A stretch of 64,000 nt of DNA from Forficula auricularia (taxonomy: Eukaryota > Arthropoda > Insecta > Dermaptera > Forficulidae), in contig JALMQS010000852.1 in assembly GCA_024734495.1 (NCBI GenBank), positions 1,426,001 to 1,490,000 of the forward strand. The letters are read 5' to 3'. Under the pieces are notes generated by a model, which saw only the letters and a program-made list of their open reading frames with translations, did not search any database and had not been told where the DNA came from. The position numbers were made by a program, and so were the translations under genes. Positions 26,601 through 38,600 of this stretch are shown one piece after another; positions within the stretch are counted from its first letter, which is position 1; every line of letters begins with the position of its first letter.

Positions 26601-29600
26601 ATTTGCTATAACATATTAGTGGGTTTTAAAATTAAAAAATCAATTAATAAATAAAAGATAATTGAAAAAAATGTAAACAAACTTTTTTATTGAGATTTTC
26701 ATTAATCAATAATTAGAAAAGATCAATTAAGATGAAATTTGTCGAGGTCCAGATCGATTTCTCATCCTCACAACTTGTTAATAGAGTTGGTTTCATCAAA
26801 ATCGGTAGAGCCGTTTTCAAAATAGAACTAAGATACAAATATCTATCTACTCTTATTAAACGAGCAAAAATTGTTTGTTTATATATTTATTTATTTGTTT
26901 GTATATATATTTGTATCTTAGTTTTATTTTGAAAACGGCTCTACCGATTTTGATGAAACAAATTCTATTAACAAGTAGAGTTTTTCTTTAGGAGACGGAC
27001 TGGTATAAATATCCAATTGGATGTTGATGAAAGCAGTCCACGGTGGTTGTAAAAAAATAAGACTATAGAGGTTTTATTATTTTACATTTATTTGTTAAAC
27101 CGACGTTTCAGAGATTTATTCTCTCCTTCTTCAGGGTAACAAAAAGTCAATGAAAGTAGTTCAAAACATAATTACTTTCTGTCTCCTTTGACAATGCCAA
27201 AAAAACATTATAAAAATTTTTCATCTCGAATAGACATAAAGTAAAAAGCAATCATCAACATCCAATTGTCTATTAACAAGTTTTGAGGATGAGAAAACAA
27301 TCTGGCTAGGTCTGGACACTCGACAAATTTCATCTCAATTGATCTTCTCTTAATTAAAGTAATTATTGATAGATGAAAATCTCAATAAAAAAGTTTGTTT
27401 ACATTTTTTTCAATTATCTTTTATTTATTAATTGGTTTTTAATTTTAAAACCCACTAATACTTTATACCAAATATTGTTATATATTAGAATTTGCCAATT
27501 TAATTGATTAAAATTCCTCTTATTAAAAACACGTACTAAAAATATTATCGCAAGCTAGAAGTTCACGTACAGTCGATGGTGGAGTTGAAGTAAGCCTATT
27601 TCATGTAAAAAATTGCTTCAATAAAATTATTATTTATTTAATTGATTTAAAAATTCGATAAATAATTATACGGAATTTATTTATATACTTACTGAGTATA
27701 TACACATTATCTATGGACCACTAGAAATCTAGCAATGCAAAACTGGGTGCGGGGTGGAGATGAATGTAGGGGCAAAGGAGGTGTGGGGGGGGGGGATCCG
27801 AGGGGTGGCGGTGGCGAGGTGCGGGGTTTTGCAGGAGGGGGGAGTGTGTTTTTAGTAATTTTGACATATTACGACATTTTTATATAATAGTGTTACTTTG
27901 ATTTATGTTACAATGTTTTTCGCTGCCTCTAAGTATTATACATTTATAACTCACTACATATACAATCTTGTCATATCTCAAAAATCGGCCTATTTTCAGA
28001 ATGCCCTGAAAGAGTAGTATATCCCTGCAAGATCGTCATATTTTTAACTCAATATTTACCAGGTAGAGTCCAGAAGTGTTGTTTCTGCATTATAAAATAT
28101 TTCTGTGTCGTTTAGTGCAAGAGTGTATTATTTCATCAGAAAACAGTAATGCGCACAAGGTAAGAGCATTGTTCCATCTTATTTTTGTATCAAGAATGTA
28201 CTATTTGGTTTTATGTATGTAAGAAAAATGAAAGGCGTCCTGTTATGGTTTATTTTGATTTGTGACGTTCTTGCACAGTAAATTAGAGACATTGATTGTA
28301 CTAGATATTTTCACTTATGACACTATTGTGAATAAAAAAAAATTGAACAAGAACGTTATAAATCAAAAGGAACTGTTTAAAATTTAAATTCTTTATACTT
28401 ATTCTTCTTAAAACAGAGAGAAAACGTCGGGAGTTATCTAAAAAGATCTGCTGCATAATAGTTCACTAGGAGGCTTGATATTTATTTTTAATACATTTTA
28501 TTCTACTTTTAAACTTTAAAATCACTCCTGAAAAATCACGTTTTTACTTTACCATACAGTGCATGGTCAAGTATTGTAATCGTACATGAAAAAAGTGGGT
28601 TTTTTCCTTCTTTTTTTCGAAATATCTAAAAAATGGATGAAACTATTTTGAGCGAAACCATGGCATTTTGGTCTAAAAAAAGCTCTAATGAACATCGAAA
28701 AAATTATATTTTTCGAGATAATAATTGTTTTGTCAAAATGTCTGTTAGTCTGGTTGTCTGATTTGTTAGTCTGTGCGTTACCAAATTTTTGTGGACGAGC
28801 TAGCTCAAAAACTAGTGTGAATATCGAAACCAAATTGTCACACGTAGTTTTGGTCCATTGAGATTAAGAGCTGATTAGATTTTGGTGCATATCGACCCAA
28901 AATTAAGGGGGTGGAGAGGGGGGGGGGGTTAAAAATTAAAAATCTAGGCCGTTTGAGCAAACTCAACCAAATTTTGTATACATAATCAGTGGGACACCAG
29001 AAGTATAAAAATGCAAAAACTAACCCCCCCCCACATGATTATAAATAATTTTAGGGACCAGGTTGTATGGTAAAGTCAAGTGGATGGCCACATCAGAACA
29101 CGTCAGCTTATTTGAGATATATGACGTTGTTGAAAGGAATGAGCGATTTGTGTCCGTTCGCTTTGTAATATGCTTGAAAACAAAGTGGTGGAAAATAAAT
29201 AAATAAATGAATTACATTAAAAATACAAATCTTTAACAAAACAATCTAGAAGACGTTTATTTTCAACCAAACGTTTCGGGATAATTTATCTCTTTTTCAA
29301 TGGTAAATGTTCAAAAAAACGAAAAAAAGTTGCTTTCTTTAGAATTTAGAAGAAGCAACTTTTCTTTTTTTATCCCGAAACGTTTGGTTGAAAATAAACG
29401 TCTTCTAAATTGTTTTGTTAAAGATTTGTATTTTTTAATATTTTATGAATTATTTATTAAAAAATTTCTTTAGAAATTATTTTGAATATACATTAAAAAG
29501 AAACATTTTTTTTCACCTTGAGCAATAGCAAGAAGTGTTTCTAGATTGGTGGCTCGAAGTCCAAATTGAATCAATTCCATGGCAGCCGCGTACGTTTCAG

Positions 29601-32600
29601 GAACTCGTTCTATACATTCTTTTAAAACCCAAGAACGTTTCGTTACTTTACTCTAAAATAAAGACAACTTGTTATTAATAATAATTATTATTATTATTAT
29701 TTCATCATTCGCGACCATATTTTATTAAATATTTTAAAATCGCAGAGAAGTAGACAAAAAATTAAACAACAGAGTTAGTTAATCAATTTACCAGACGTTT
29801 CGTCACTTTATTGAGACTTCATCAGTGGCTCATTCAATATAACTCTTTGTCAAAAATCTCTGAACTATAAGACTAAGACAGCCAGTAACGAACATTTTCC
29901 ATTAAAACAATATTAGATTGTCTAATAATAAATCTAATATTGTTTTTAATTGTGTTTTAATGGAAAATGTTCGTTACTGGCTGTCTTAGTCCTATATTTG
30001 AGAGATTTTTGACAAAGAGTTATATTGAATGAGCCACTGATGAAGTCTCAATAAAGTGACGAAACGTCTGGAAAATTGAATAACTAGCTCTGTTGTTTAA
30101 TTTTTGTCCACTTCCCTTCGATTTTAAAATATTATTATTATTATCTAAAATTTCATTATTCGTGTCCATGATTAATAATTAAAGGAATCGTAGGTAGTCT
30201 TCTTAATGATAGCTTAGTACATAATAATAAAAAAAAATTTCTTTGTTCAATTTGATTCTTTTAGTTTTTTGACAGAAAACAATTACTTTGTTTAAAAGGT
30301 TTATATTTTATGTTATTTGATGAATTGAATGAATTGTGATAGAAAAAAGAATACTGTTTGAAATGTTTTTTCTCTTAGTTAAAAATCCTGACAAATAAGT
30401 TTAATAAATGAGCCACTGAGGAAGTTGCAAAACAGCAACGAAACGTATGGCATATTTAATCAAAACTTGTATTTAATTTAATTTAAAGTCTTGTCCAACT
30501 CCCTACGATTCCTTTAATTATTATTATCAATTTCAATGCTTGAATGGCAATCACTATATTAAGATTTGGTGCTTGAAGCCCAATGAACTGGTTTTCGGTT
30601 CTGGAAAAATTTTTATACCTTTTTCTTTTGGAAAAATATTTATATTCTTTATTATTTCTTTAGATGTTGATATTGATTCAGATTTTTCCAGAACCGAAAA
30701 CCAGTTCATTGGGCTTCAAACACCTCGTTATAAATCTTAATATATTATTAATTATTATCGTAGAGTTCCATAATCAGTTTTAAATAATAGGTGTAGGTAA
30801 AAATAAATCCATTATTTTTGCATGAAATTGAAGGTTTTATTTAACATAGAATGATCTGATTTAGGTCAAATATGCACCGTTTTGTTCGATAACTTGTTGC
30901 CATTTTGAAGGGAATTCTATTATGCCTCTCTCATAGAAGCCCTTGTCCCTATTGGCAAAAAACTGGGACAGTCGATTTGATGCCTGCGATTCTTTGCTGA
31001 AGCGATGGTGATGGTCACATACGAGAACAACAGGCAGAAAAGATCGTGGTCCAAGCCCAAACGATCGTCAAGCCCGGATTAACGGCCAAGAAGGTCATAT
31101 GTGTGTGTTTGGTGGGATTAGAAGAGAATCACCCACTATGAGTTGCTCCCTCGGGCCAATCACTTAATTCGAACCTATACTGTCAACTGACCAGATTGAA
31201 GAAGGCGATCAAGGTGAAGCGGCCAGAATTGGCCAATAGGAAGGGTGTTGTGTTCCATCAAGACAACGCCAGACCGCACACATCGTTAACGATGCGCCAG
31301 AAGCTCCGAGAGCTTGGGTGGAAGGTTATATTGCACCCACCGTATAGGCCAGACCTGGCACAAAGCGATTATCACTTTTTCAAGCATTTGCAAAATTTTC
31401 TTGATGGTACAAAACTGGCCTCAAGAGAGGCTTGTGAAAATCGACTGTCCAAGTTTTTTGCCAAGGGCTTCTATGAGAGAGGCATAATGGAATTACCTTC
31501 AAAATGGTAACAAGTTATCGAACAAAACGGCGATTATTCTACGTGTAATAAATTTTATAATTTTTCTCATTAATATATCAAAGAATAATTGATACGTCAA
31601 CGAGAATTATTTTGACCGCGCTGATTTGAAAAAGATATTTTTATCTCGCGAGACTACTGCGGATTAGGCTATTGGAGTCTGCGGAGTATTAAGTCTGGAC
31701 CAAGAGAGAAAAAGATGTGATCCACTTAGCTACAATCCAACGTCATTTCGCGTATAGGCCGGTAGACATTCGGATGGATCACCAATTAATAATTGATACG
31801 TCAACGAGAATTATTTTGACCGCGCTGATTTGAACAATATATTTTTATCTCGCGAGACTACTGCGGATTACGCTATTAGAGTCTGCGGAGTATTAAGTCT
31901 GGACCAATAACTAATAATAATAAAGTATTAAGTCTGGACCATAACCCTTATCATTAGATTCGCGATTGAATCAAATGTAGAAAACATTCGGTTTATTCCA
32001 AGTAGTTAAATAAAACCTTCAATTTCATGCAAAATTGAAGAAATTGAGTATTTCCTTCTGGTCCGTAACTTCGCCAATTAATACAAGAAACAATAATACT
32101 TACAAGATAATCGTTTATAGTAGCAATAGATACTTTATTATTTCGCCATTGCCGTTGATAGACCAAATCACAGTCAAGGTTGTAGGCCCGGGCAAGAGCC
32201 AAAGCTTCGGCGTATTCTTCATTATCAATCTAAGACATAAAACAAAAGAAAATTGATTTTATAAATACAATATAAGAATTTTATATAGTCAGAACTTTGG
32301 GTGGTAAATTTCTCTATAATATAGGTATTAGACAAAGAACCATCAAAGCACTTGAATGAATATATTTTGATTGCTAGTAGAATAAATTATTTTTTGGGGT
32401 TGTTGTGAGTTTGTGTAAGATTGTCTGTGAGACTGATGATGGCACATCGTTGTCGAAACGTCTCTCAATGAGACAATAAAGAATATTAAAAAAAAATTGA
32501 TATTATCAAGTATAATTGAATATGGGCAGATCTCGCATATTTCGACAAATACACTTTTTCATATAAATGAAATCTAAAAGCTTCCCTACACCTACTATAT

Positions 32601-35600
32601 TCGAAAAGGGCACAACTCTGGTAATAATTTTACTGGCCCCAAAATGTAACTCAAAAATAAATTTCATAAATGTAGGTTTGAAATCTTAACAATAAATTTT
32701 TTAATTACGCTCATCTGTAAACCAGATTTAATGGTCAAGTGACTTCCGCCCCGACAAGCAACCCCAATTGCAAGTAAGGTCTCCCGCCCTTTCAAGTAAC
32801 CCATGGACCCTCTCTGAGATTATAGAGGAAATACATCATAAATTCAAGTGATAACAAGGATGTGAATTCTCCAAATATTGTTATTAACTAATGTATGGAA
32901 TTTTCCATTTACTGTCACGTGATATTTCTTCTCCCACCCTTACGGAATAATGTCAAAGCCTAGCACTTGCAAACTGACTGACAAACAGTCAACGATCAGA
33001 CAAGACAACGAACAGATTCAAACGTATAACGACACGATCAAGGGCAGATCCAGGGGGGGGGTGACCGCCTCCCCCATAGAGGCCCGTGCCTGGCGGGAGT
33101 GCAACACGTGCGTCGCACGCAGAGGCCAAAAAACGGCGGCCAAATCGACAGGGAATTTCTAACAATTTTTATTTTTATTTTAATGAACTTAAAATATGAG
33201 ATATGAAATTTGTAAAAAAATTTGAAAAAAAACATATATTGTTTAAAATTGGAAATAAAGTTCTATGTGTGTGTGGGGGAGGGAGACGCCCCCCCCCCCC
33301 CCCCCCCGCTTGGACAATTCGATCGCGACACACTTTCGAGATAATAAAAAGTAGATCTTATATACATCGGGCACCTTATATACATTCTCCCCCCCCCCCC
33401 CCCCCCATAAACCCCTTCCGCTTAACGAATAACGTGAGTCTCTCAAACGTTTAACGATTTACAATTAACGATTACACCTTTTATAATTAACGCCCTTCAA
33501 GTGAAAGTGTTAATTAAACCTGTATATAGAATATTATACCTGTCAATAAATATTTTATCTTAAGTGAACCTTTTATTTGATAAACCCCTAGACACATAAC
33601 GCAACAGGCCACAAGTGAACCCACACGACAGGGATTAGTGAAGAGTACAGATCCCACATAAATTTTACACTACTATTTCATAAAGAAATTTACCACTCAA
33701 TGTTCTGACTATATAAAATTAAATAATTTCTCAGTGAACTGAAGGAAAGTTGAATAATATAACAAATTTGCAAGAAACGTTATATTTTTTAGAAATATTA
33801 ACTTGGTTTCTGTTCAAATCGACCAGCCTTCATAAAAGATTAAATAAAACTAAAACATCCAATCTCGAAATGTTCTATCTATTATAAAATAGTGAGGGTG
33901 GTGGCTCCGCCAAGCTCTCTTCCTATTTTGGTTTCCCTAACGAATATTGATAGTGATTTTAGTATAGACCTATCCCCCCACGAGTCCCTGGTAAAATATT
34001 CACATATTTGGTGAATTTTAGTTTTCAGATTTTATAATTTTTAATCTTTTTCCGTCAAATGAGCTTAGAAATATAAAATATTTATTTATTTTGAATCCCC
34101 ATATATGAATTTTTTATTAAATATTTACATGATCTTTTAAATAGGTATCACTCCAGACCTAGAGAATTTCTGTTTTTCTGCCTTTTTGGGGTTATAATTT
34201 TTTTTTTTAGAACACTGTTTCCCCAATTTGAGCCACTATAAATTTCATGTAGAGTAATTTAATACAATAAACTCTAATTTCCTAAGGTCTTAAAAGTTGG
34301 TTGAGATTGAAGCAGTTGTTTTTTAATTATTAGGTAACTTACATATACAAAAATTAACTAATTTATAAGTTTTTTTATCTTGAGACAGTCTTATAACTCA
34401 AAAACAGTGAATTATATGAAAAAAAGTTTCAAATAAAAGTTTAACTTAGGGAAACTAAACTACGGTATTGTTTGTCGACCTAGAACGGGCTTTCAAGGGT
34501 ATTTCGAGGTCAAGTTCTGTTTTTTAAAGGGAAACCTATATGTTTCTGTACATATTCTTAATCTAGAAAAAAAACTGAACAACTTTCATAAGAACTATTT
34601 TTTTATACGACATCAAATAATGAAAAATATTAAATCAATTATATGTCAAAAAAAATCTAATAATTATTTTTAACAATTATTCAACTTAATTATCAAATAA
34701 TAATGATCAAACATTTAATTATTAAATAAATAATTTAATAATAATTAATAATTTAATCATTTTCTGACACTATTCTGAGACATTCCGGAGTGTATCGCAA
34801 GTCTTCTGGATGAATTCCAATTCGAATTTCCTTATTTTGGCCTGATTCAGTTTATTCGTAGCCTTTACATTTCTTGTTTTTTTTAAACAGATTTACAACA
34901 CGATAAAATGAAGCTTGTGAGTGTGTATCCCTATCAGGAAAACGCTCGGCATCCATCTCAATGGCAGCTCCATAACACTTCTTCCACATTCACCATAAAT
35001 TAAGACAATTTCAATTCAGTCTTCAACAAAAAATACTCCATTTTTTAACCGACTTTAAAAAAGGAGGAGGTTCTCTATTCGACTGATTTTTTTATTTTTT
35101 TTTATTATAGTAATACAATATAACTATCTACTGGATTGACACGAGAAATTAACTTTTTTAAACTCAAGAATTTTAACTAGCTCTATTAAGTAGAAAATAA
35201 TCTCTTAAATCTGTGTACCTACGTATAATGAAGATTTAAGATCATTATAAACACTTATTTTTAACCGACTTCAAATAAAGGAGGAGGTTCTCTATTCGAC
35301 TGAATTTTTTTTTGTACCTATGTTACCTCATATCTCAGGCAATTGTGGACCGATTTTAAAAAAAATTTGCATTGGGTCCAGTCTACCTTCCGATTGGTCC
35401 CATTTTTTTTCATAGGTATTAGACCTTTTTTGTTAGGTTTGTTCAGGACTAACTTCTTTGTTTATGAACCGATTTCGATGATTCTTTTTTTATTGGAAAG
35501 GTGGTATCTTAGGGATGGTGCAATATTAATTTGGTCAAGTTCTGATGATAGGATCACTATTAATAACATCACTAAAAAGAGACATATAAAAAAATAGTTC

Positions 35601-38600
35601 TAATAAAAGTTGTTCAGTTTTTTTTTCTATATTCAGAATATGTACAGAAACATAGGTTTCCATTTAAAAAACAGAACTTGATTTCAAAATACCCTTGAAA
35701 GCTTGTACTAGCTAGACAAACAATAGCTTAGTTTAGTTTCCCCCTTGATATAAATAAGCTTTTATTTGAAATTTTTTTCATATAATGCACTGCTTTTGAC
35801 TTATAAGACTGTCTCAAGATAAAAAACTCACCCGGTATAATATTAGTAGACAGTACATTTATCGGATTGTCATTAAGTCTTTTTTCCTTTAAATATTCAC
35901 CTTACGAGAATATAGCTCTTCAGGAGTTGTATTTTTAAGACCAAGCAGTCGGTATGTTTTATATAAAAGTTTCGGCCGTTTTTTTGGAGGTTGAAATCGT
36001 TCATTATCAGTAATCATGTACATAGCAGATTGTAATAAAGCTGTACTCATACTAAATATAGTTGGCGGAGTTTCGTCATCTGTAACTTCATCTTCCACCT
36101 CGATATCTCCTGGCTCCTCCTAAAATAACAGAACAAAACATAAAAACAATCATTAATAAAATTTCTTAAATCCTTTTGATAATGGCATACACGTGAGTAT
36201 CAAAGTTTCATAGGTTTAAATATGTAGTAAATGTTCCAAATTCTGACACTTTCAACTTGAAATAACATTATTAAGAAATGCAGAATTGTTTACGAAAAAT
36301 TGATAGTTTTCAAGTTATAAGCAAAAACCGCGAAAAAATGAGATTTTTTTGCCTGTTTTTGCATTTTTGACAATGGTCCGTCACGAAAGGGGATTTTTTT
36401 TAAACAAAAAGTTAGAACATTCCCTCAAAAAAATACCCAAAAAGGGGCGGGGAGTGAAAAATGGAAATTCTTGCCCTTGGAGCAAACTCAACCAAATTTT
36501 GTATACATAATCTGTTAGAAATAACATCACCTACAACGTATAATAAAATTTGCCGTAGGGTTAATAATTTAGGAGTTATTTGATAATTTTCATTCGTGCG
36601 CCCCCCCCCAAACCCCCTTTTGGGGTCAAAATATCAAAACGTTATATAGCTATGAATGTAAGTTAGAAGACATCTGATGTAAATATGAAATTTCATAATA
36701 ATCCACTCAGCCGTTTTTACCTTAATCGTGAGCAACGTTTCGGAAACCACGGAAACATACAGATAGACAGACATACAGGAATTTTGTTGAGGGTGTTTTC
36801 GTTCATAACTTTGCTTGAAACGTGTGTAACCAAAATTTGGCGTGATTTGGAGCAATGTACAGATAAGATCTTAATTTTATATAGATAATAAGCAGTACAA
36901 TATTTATATTAATATGAATCTTTTCCGTTTTAAAATAAAAAAATATATTAATATTTGATTGATTTCTAATATTGTTTCCTTACCGAATCCGAGTCATTGA
37001 GCAGCTCATCTTGTGTATTATGTGTTCTTCTCTTAGATGTTATTAAGATTTCACATTCAAGCGATAGGAATCCTCTGGTAACATATAATGCAGAGATTTG
37101 AGGTTGACCGGCAAGAAAAACAGGCGATTCTCCAAGAAGATTTTGTAAATTATTATTTACAGCACAAACACTCACAGCTCCTGAATTTCTTGCAATAATT
37201 ACAGCCTTATGAAAATTAATAGATATTGTAAAAAATACAAAATTTGACTAATAAGTAAAAAATTTGAAATTAGAAAATAAAATACCGAATTCGACCACCA
37301 ATTGACATCAACGGGATAATAGTCAGTGATATTAATGACGTTTCGTTTATTCCGCTCAATTGCTATATTATTCCTAGCATTGTAATCGGGTTGCTCTTCT
37401 AAATTCCAATGTTTGAATAATCTGAAAAATGTAATAAATATGAATGAATTTTATTCGTTTAAAAATAACACCAGGCCAACGGTGAAAAAACTTTTTCAAT
37501 AATTTTATCTAATTCCTGTCTTATTTGGTGTGCTGATTTCGACCCCTGAAGATATCAAAAATAGCGTAAAATCCCCTCATTGATTACAAATATAACCCCT
37601 AAACCAGCGGTGCCCAACCTACGGCCCGCGAAGAGGCTCAATCCGGCCCGCGAGCAAGTTGACACTAAATATGTATTTTTTGTAAAATATCTAAAAAAAT
37701 TATAAATCATATTGATAATTAAAATCAAAAATTTCTACATTTTTTATGAACATCAATATTTTTAGTGTCACTGACAATCTTGATATAGTTCAAATTGGTC
37801 TTGTTGTCGGATAATTTGACGTTTATTTAAATGCGAGGACAAATTAGACAAGCACAGAAATTTTATATTTTATTATTTTATATAGGATTGTATATTTTAG
37901 CCGCACTATTAATTTAATAACGTAATATTTTCATTAAATTTACAAATATTTTGAAAAAAAAAAAAAAAATGAATCAGCACAAAAATATTCATGAATTCAT
38001 TGAAAATGTTGCGTTTTTTAATTAAAGGTGCCTCTAAGATATACAATTATAAAAAGAATCCGGTCCGCGAGATCCTATGTCATATTGAATCCGGCCCGCG
38101 GACAAAAAAGGTTAGGCACCACTGCCCTAAACTGTTTATTCAACGGCAAATTCCATTAGAAGCAAAATTGTAGAGGATGTGATTTTTGACATTTTTGTTT
38201 GAAAAAAATTTGAAAATAATCACCCAAAATAAGGGGGGAGGGTCAAAAATGAAAACTCTAGCCCTTTCGACCAAACCCAACCAAATTTCGTATACATATT
38301 CTGTGGACCCTCAGAAGGCTAAAAACTAACCTCTTAAAATGGGGGTCAAAAAATGAAAATCTAGGACCTTGTATCAAACTTAACTTAGTTTTTGCATTTC
38401 TATCCTTCTGGGAGTCCCCAGAATATGTATACAAAATTTGGTTGAGTTTGGTACAAGGACTTGGATTTTCATTTTTTGACCCTACAACCCCCCCCCCCAA
38501 AAAAAAAAAAAAAAATTGGGTGGTCAATTTTTGCATTTCTAGCCTTCTGAGGGTCCATAGAATATGTATACGAAATTTGGTTAAGTTTGGACGAAAGGCC

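Larger units (their letters stand above)
26848..27860 (+). mobile_element. Helitron-like element copy C
   Basis: Begins TCTATCTACTCTTATTAAAC; body and G-rich tract (27745-27840) match copies D and F, but the 3' hairpin is absent. Interrupted by the insertion at 26976-27268. With copy B it makes a 1.6-kb inverted pair. Confidence 0.65.
32283..33722. repeat. Inverted repeat ends enclosing intron 10 sequence
   Basis: TATATAGTCAGAAC at about 32283 and its complement at about 33712 start ~45-bp arms. Between them lie a hammerhead-like motif (32428-32467) and a MITE copy (33043-33420). Confidence 0.5.
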
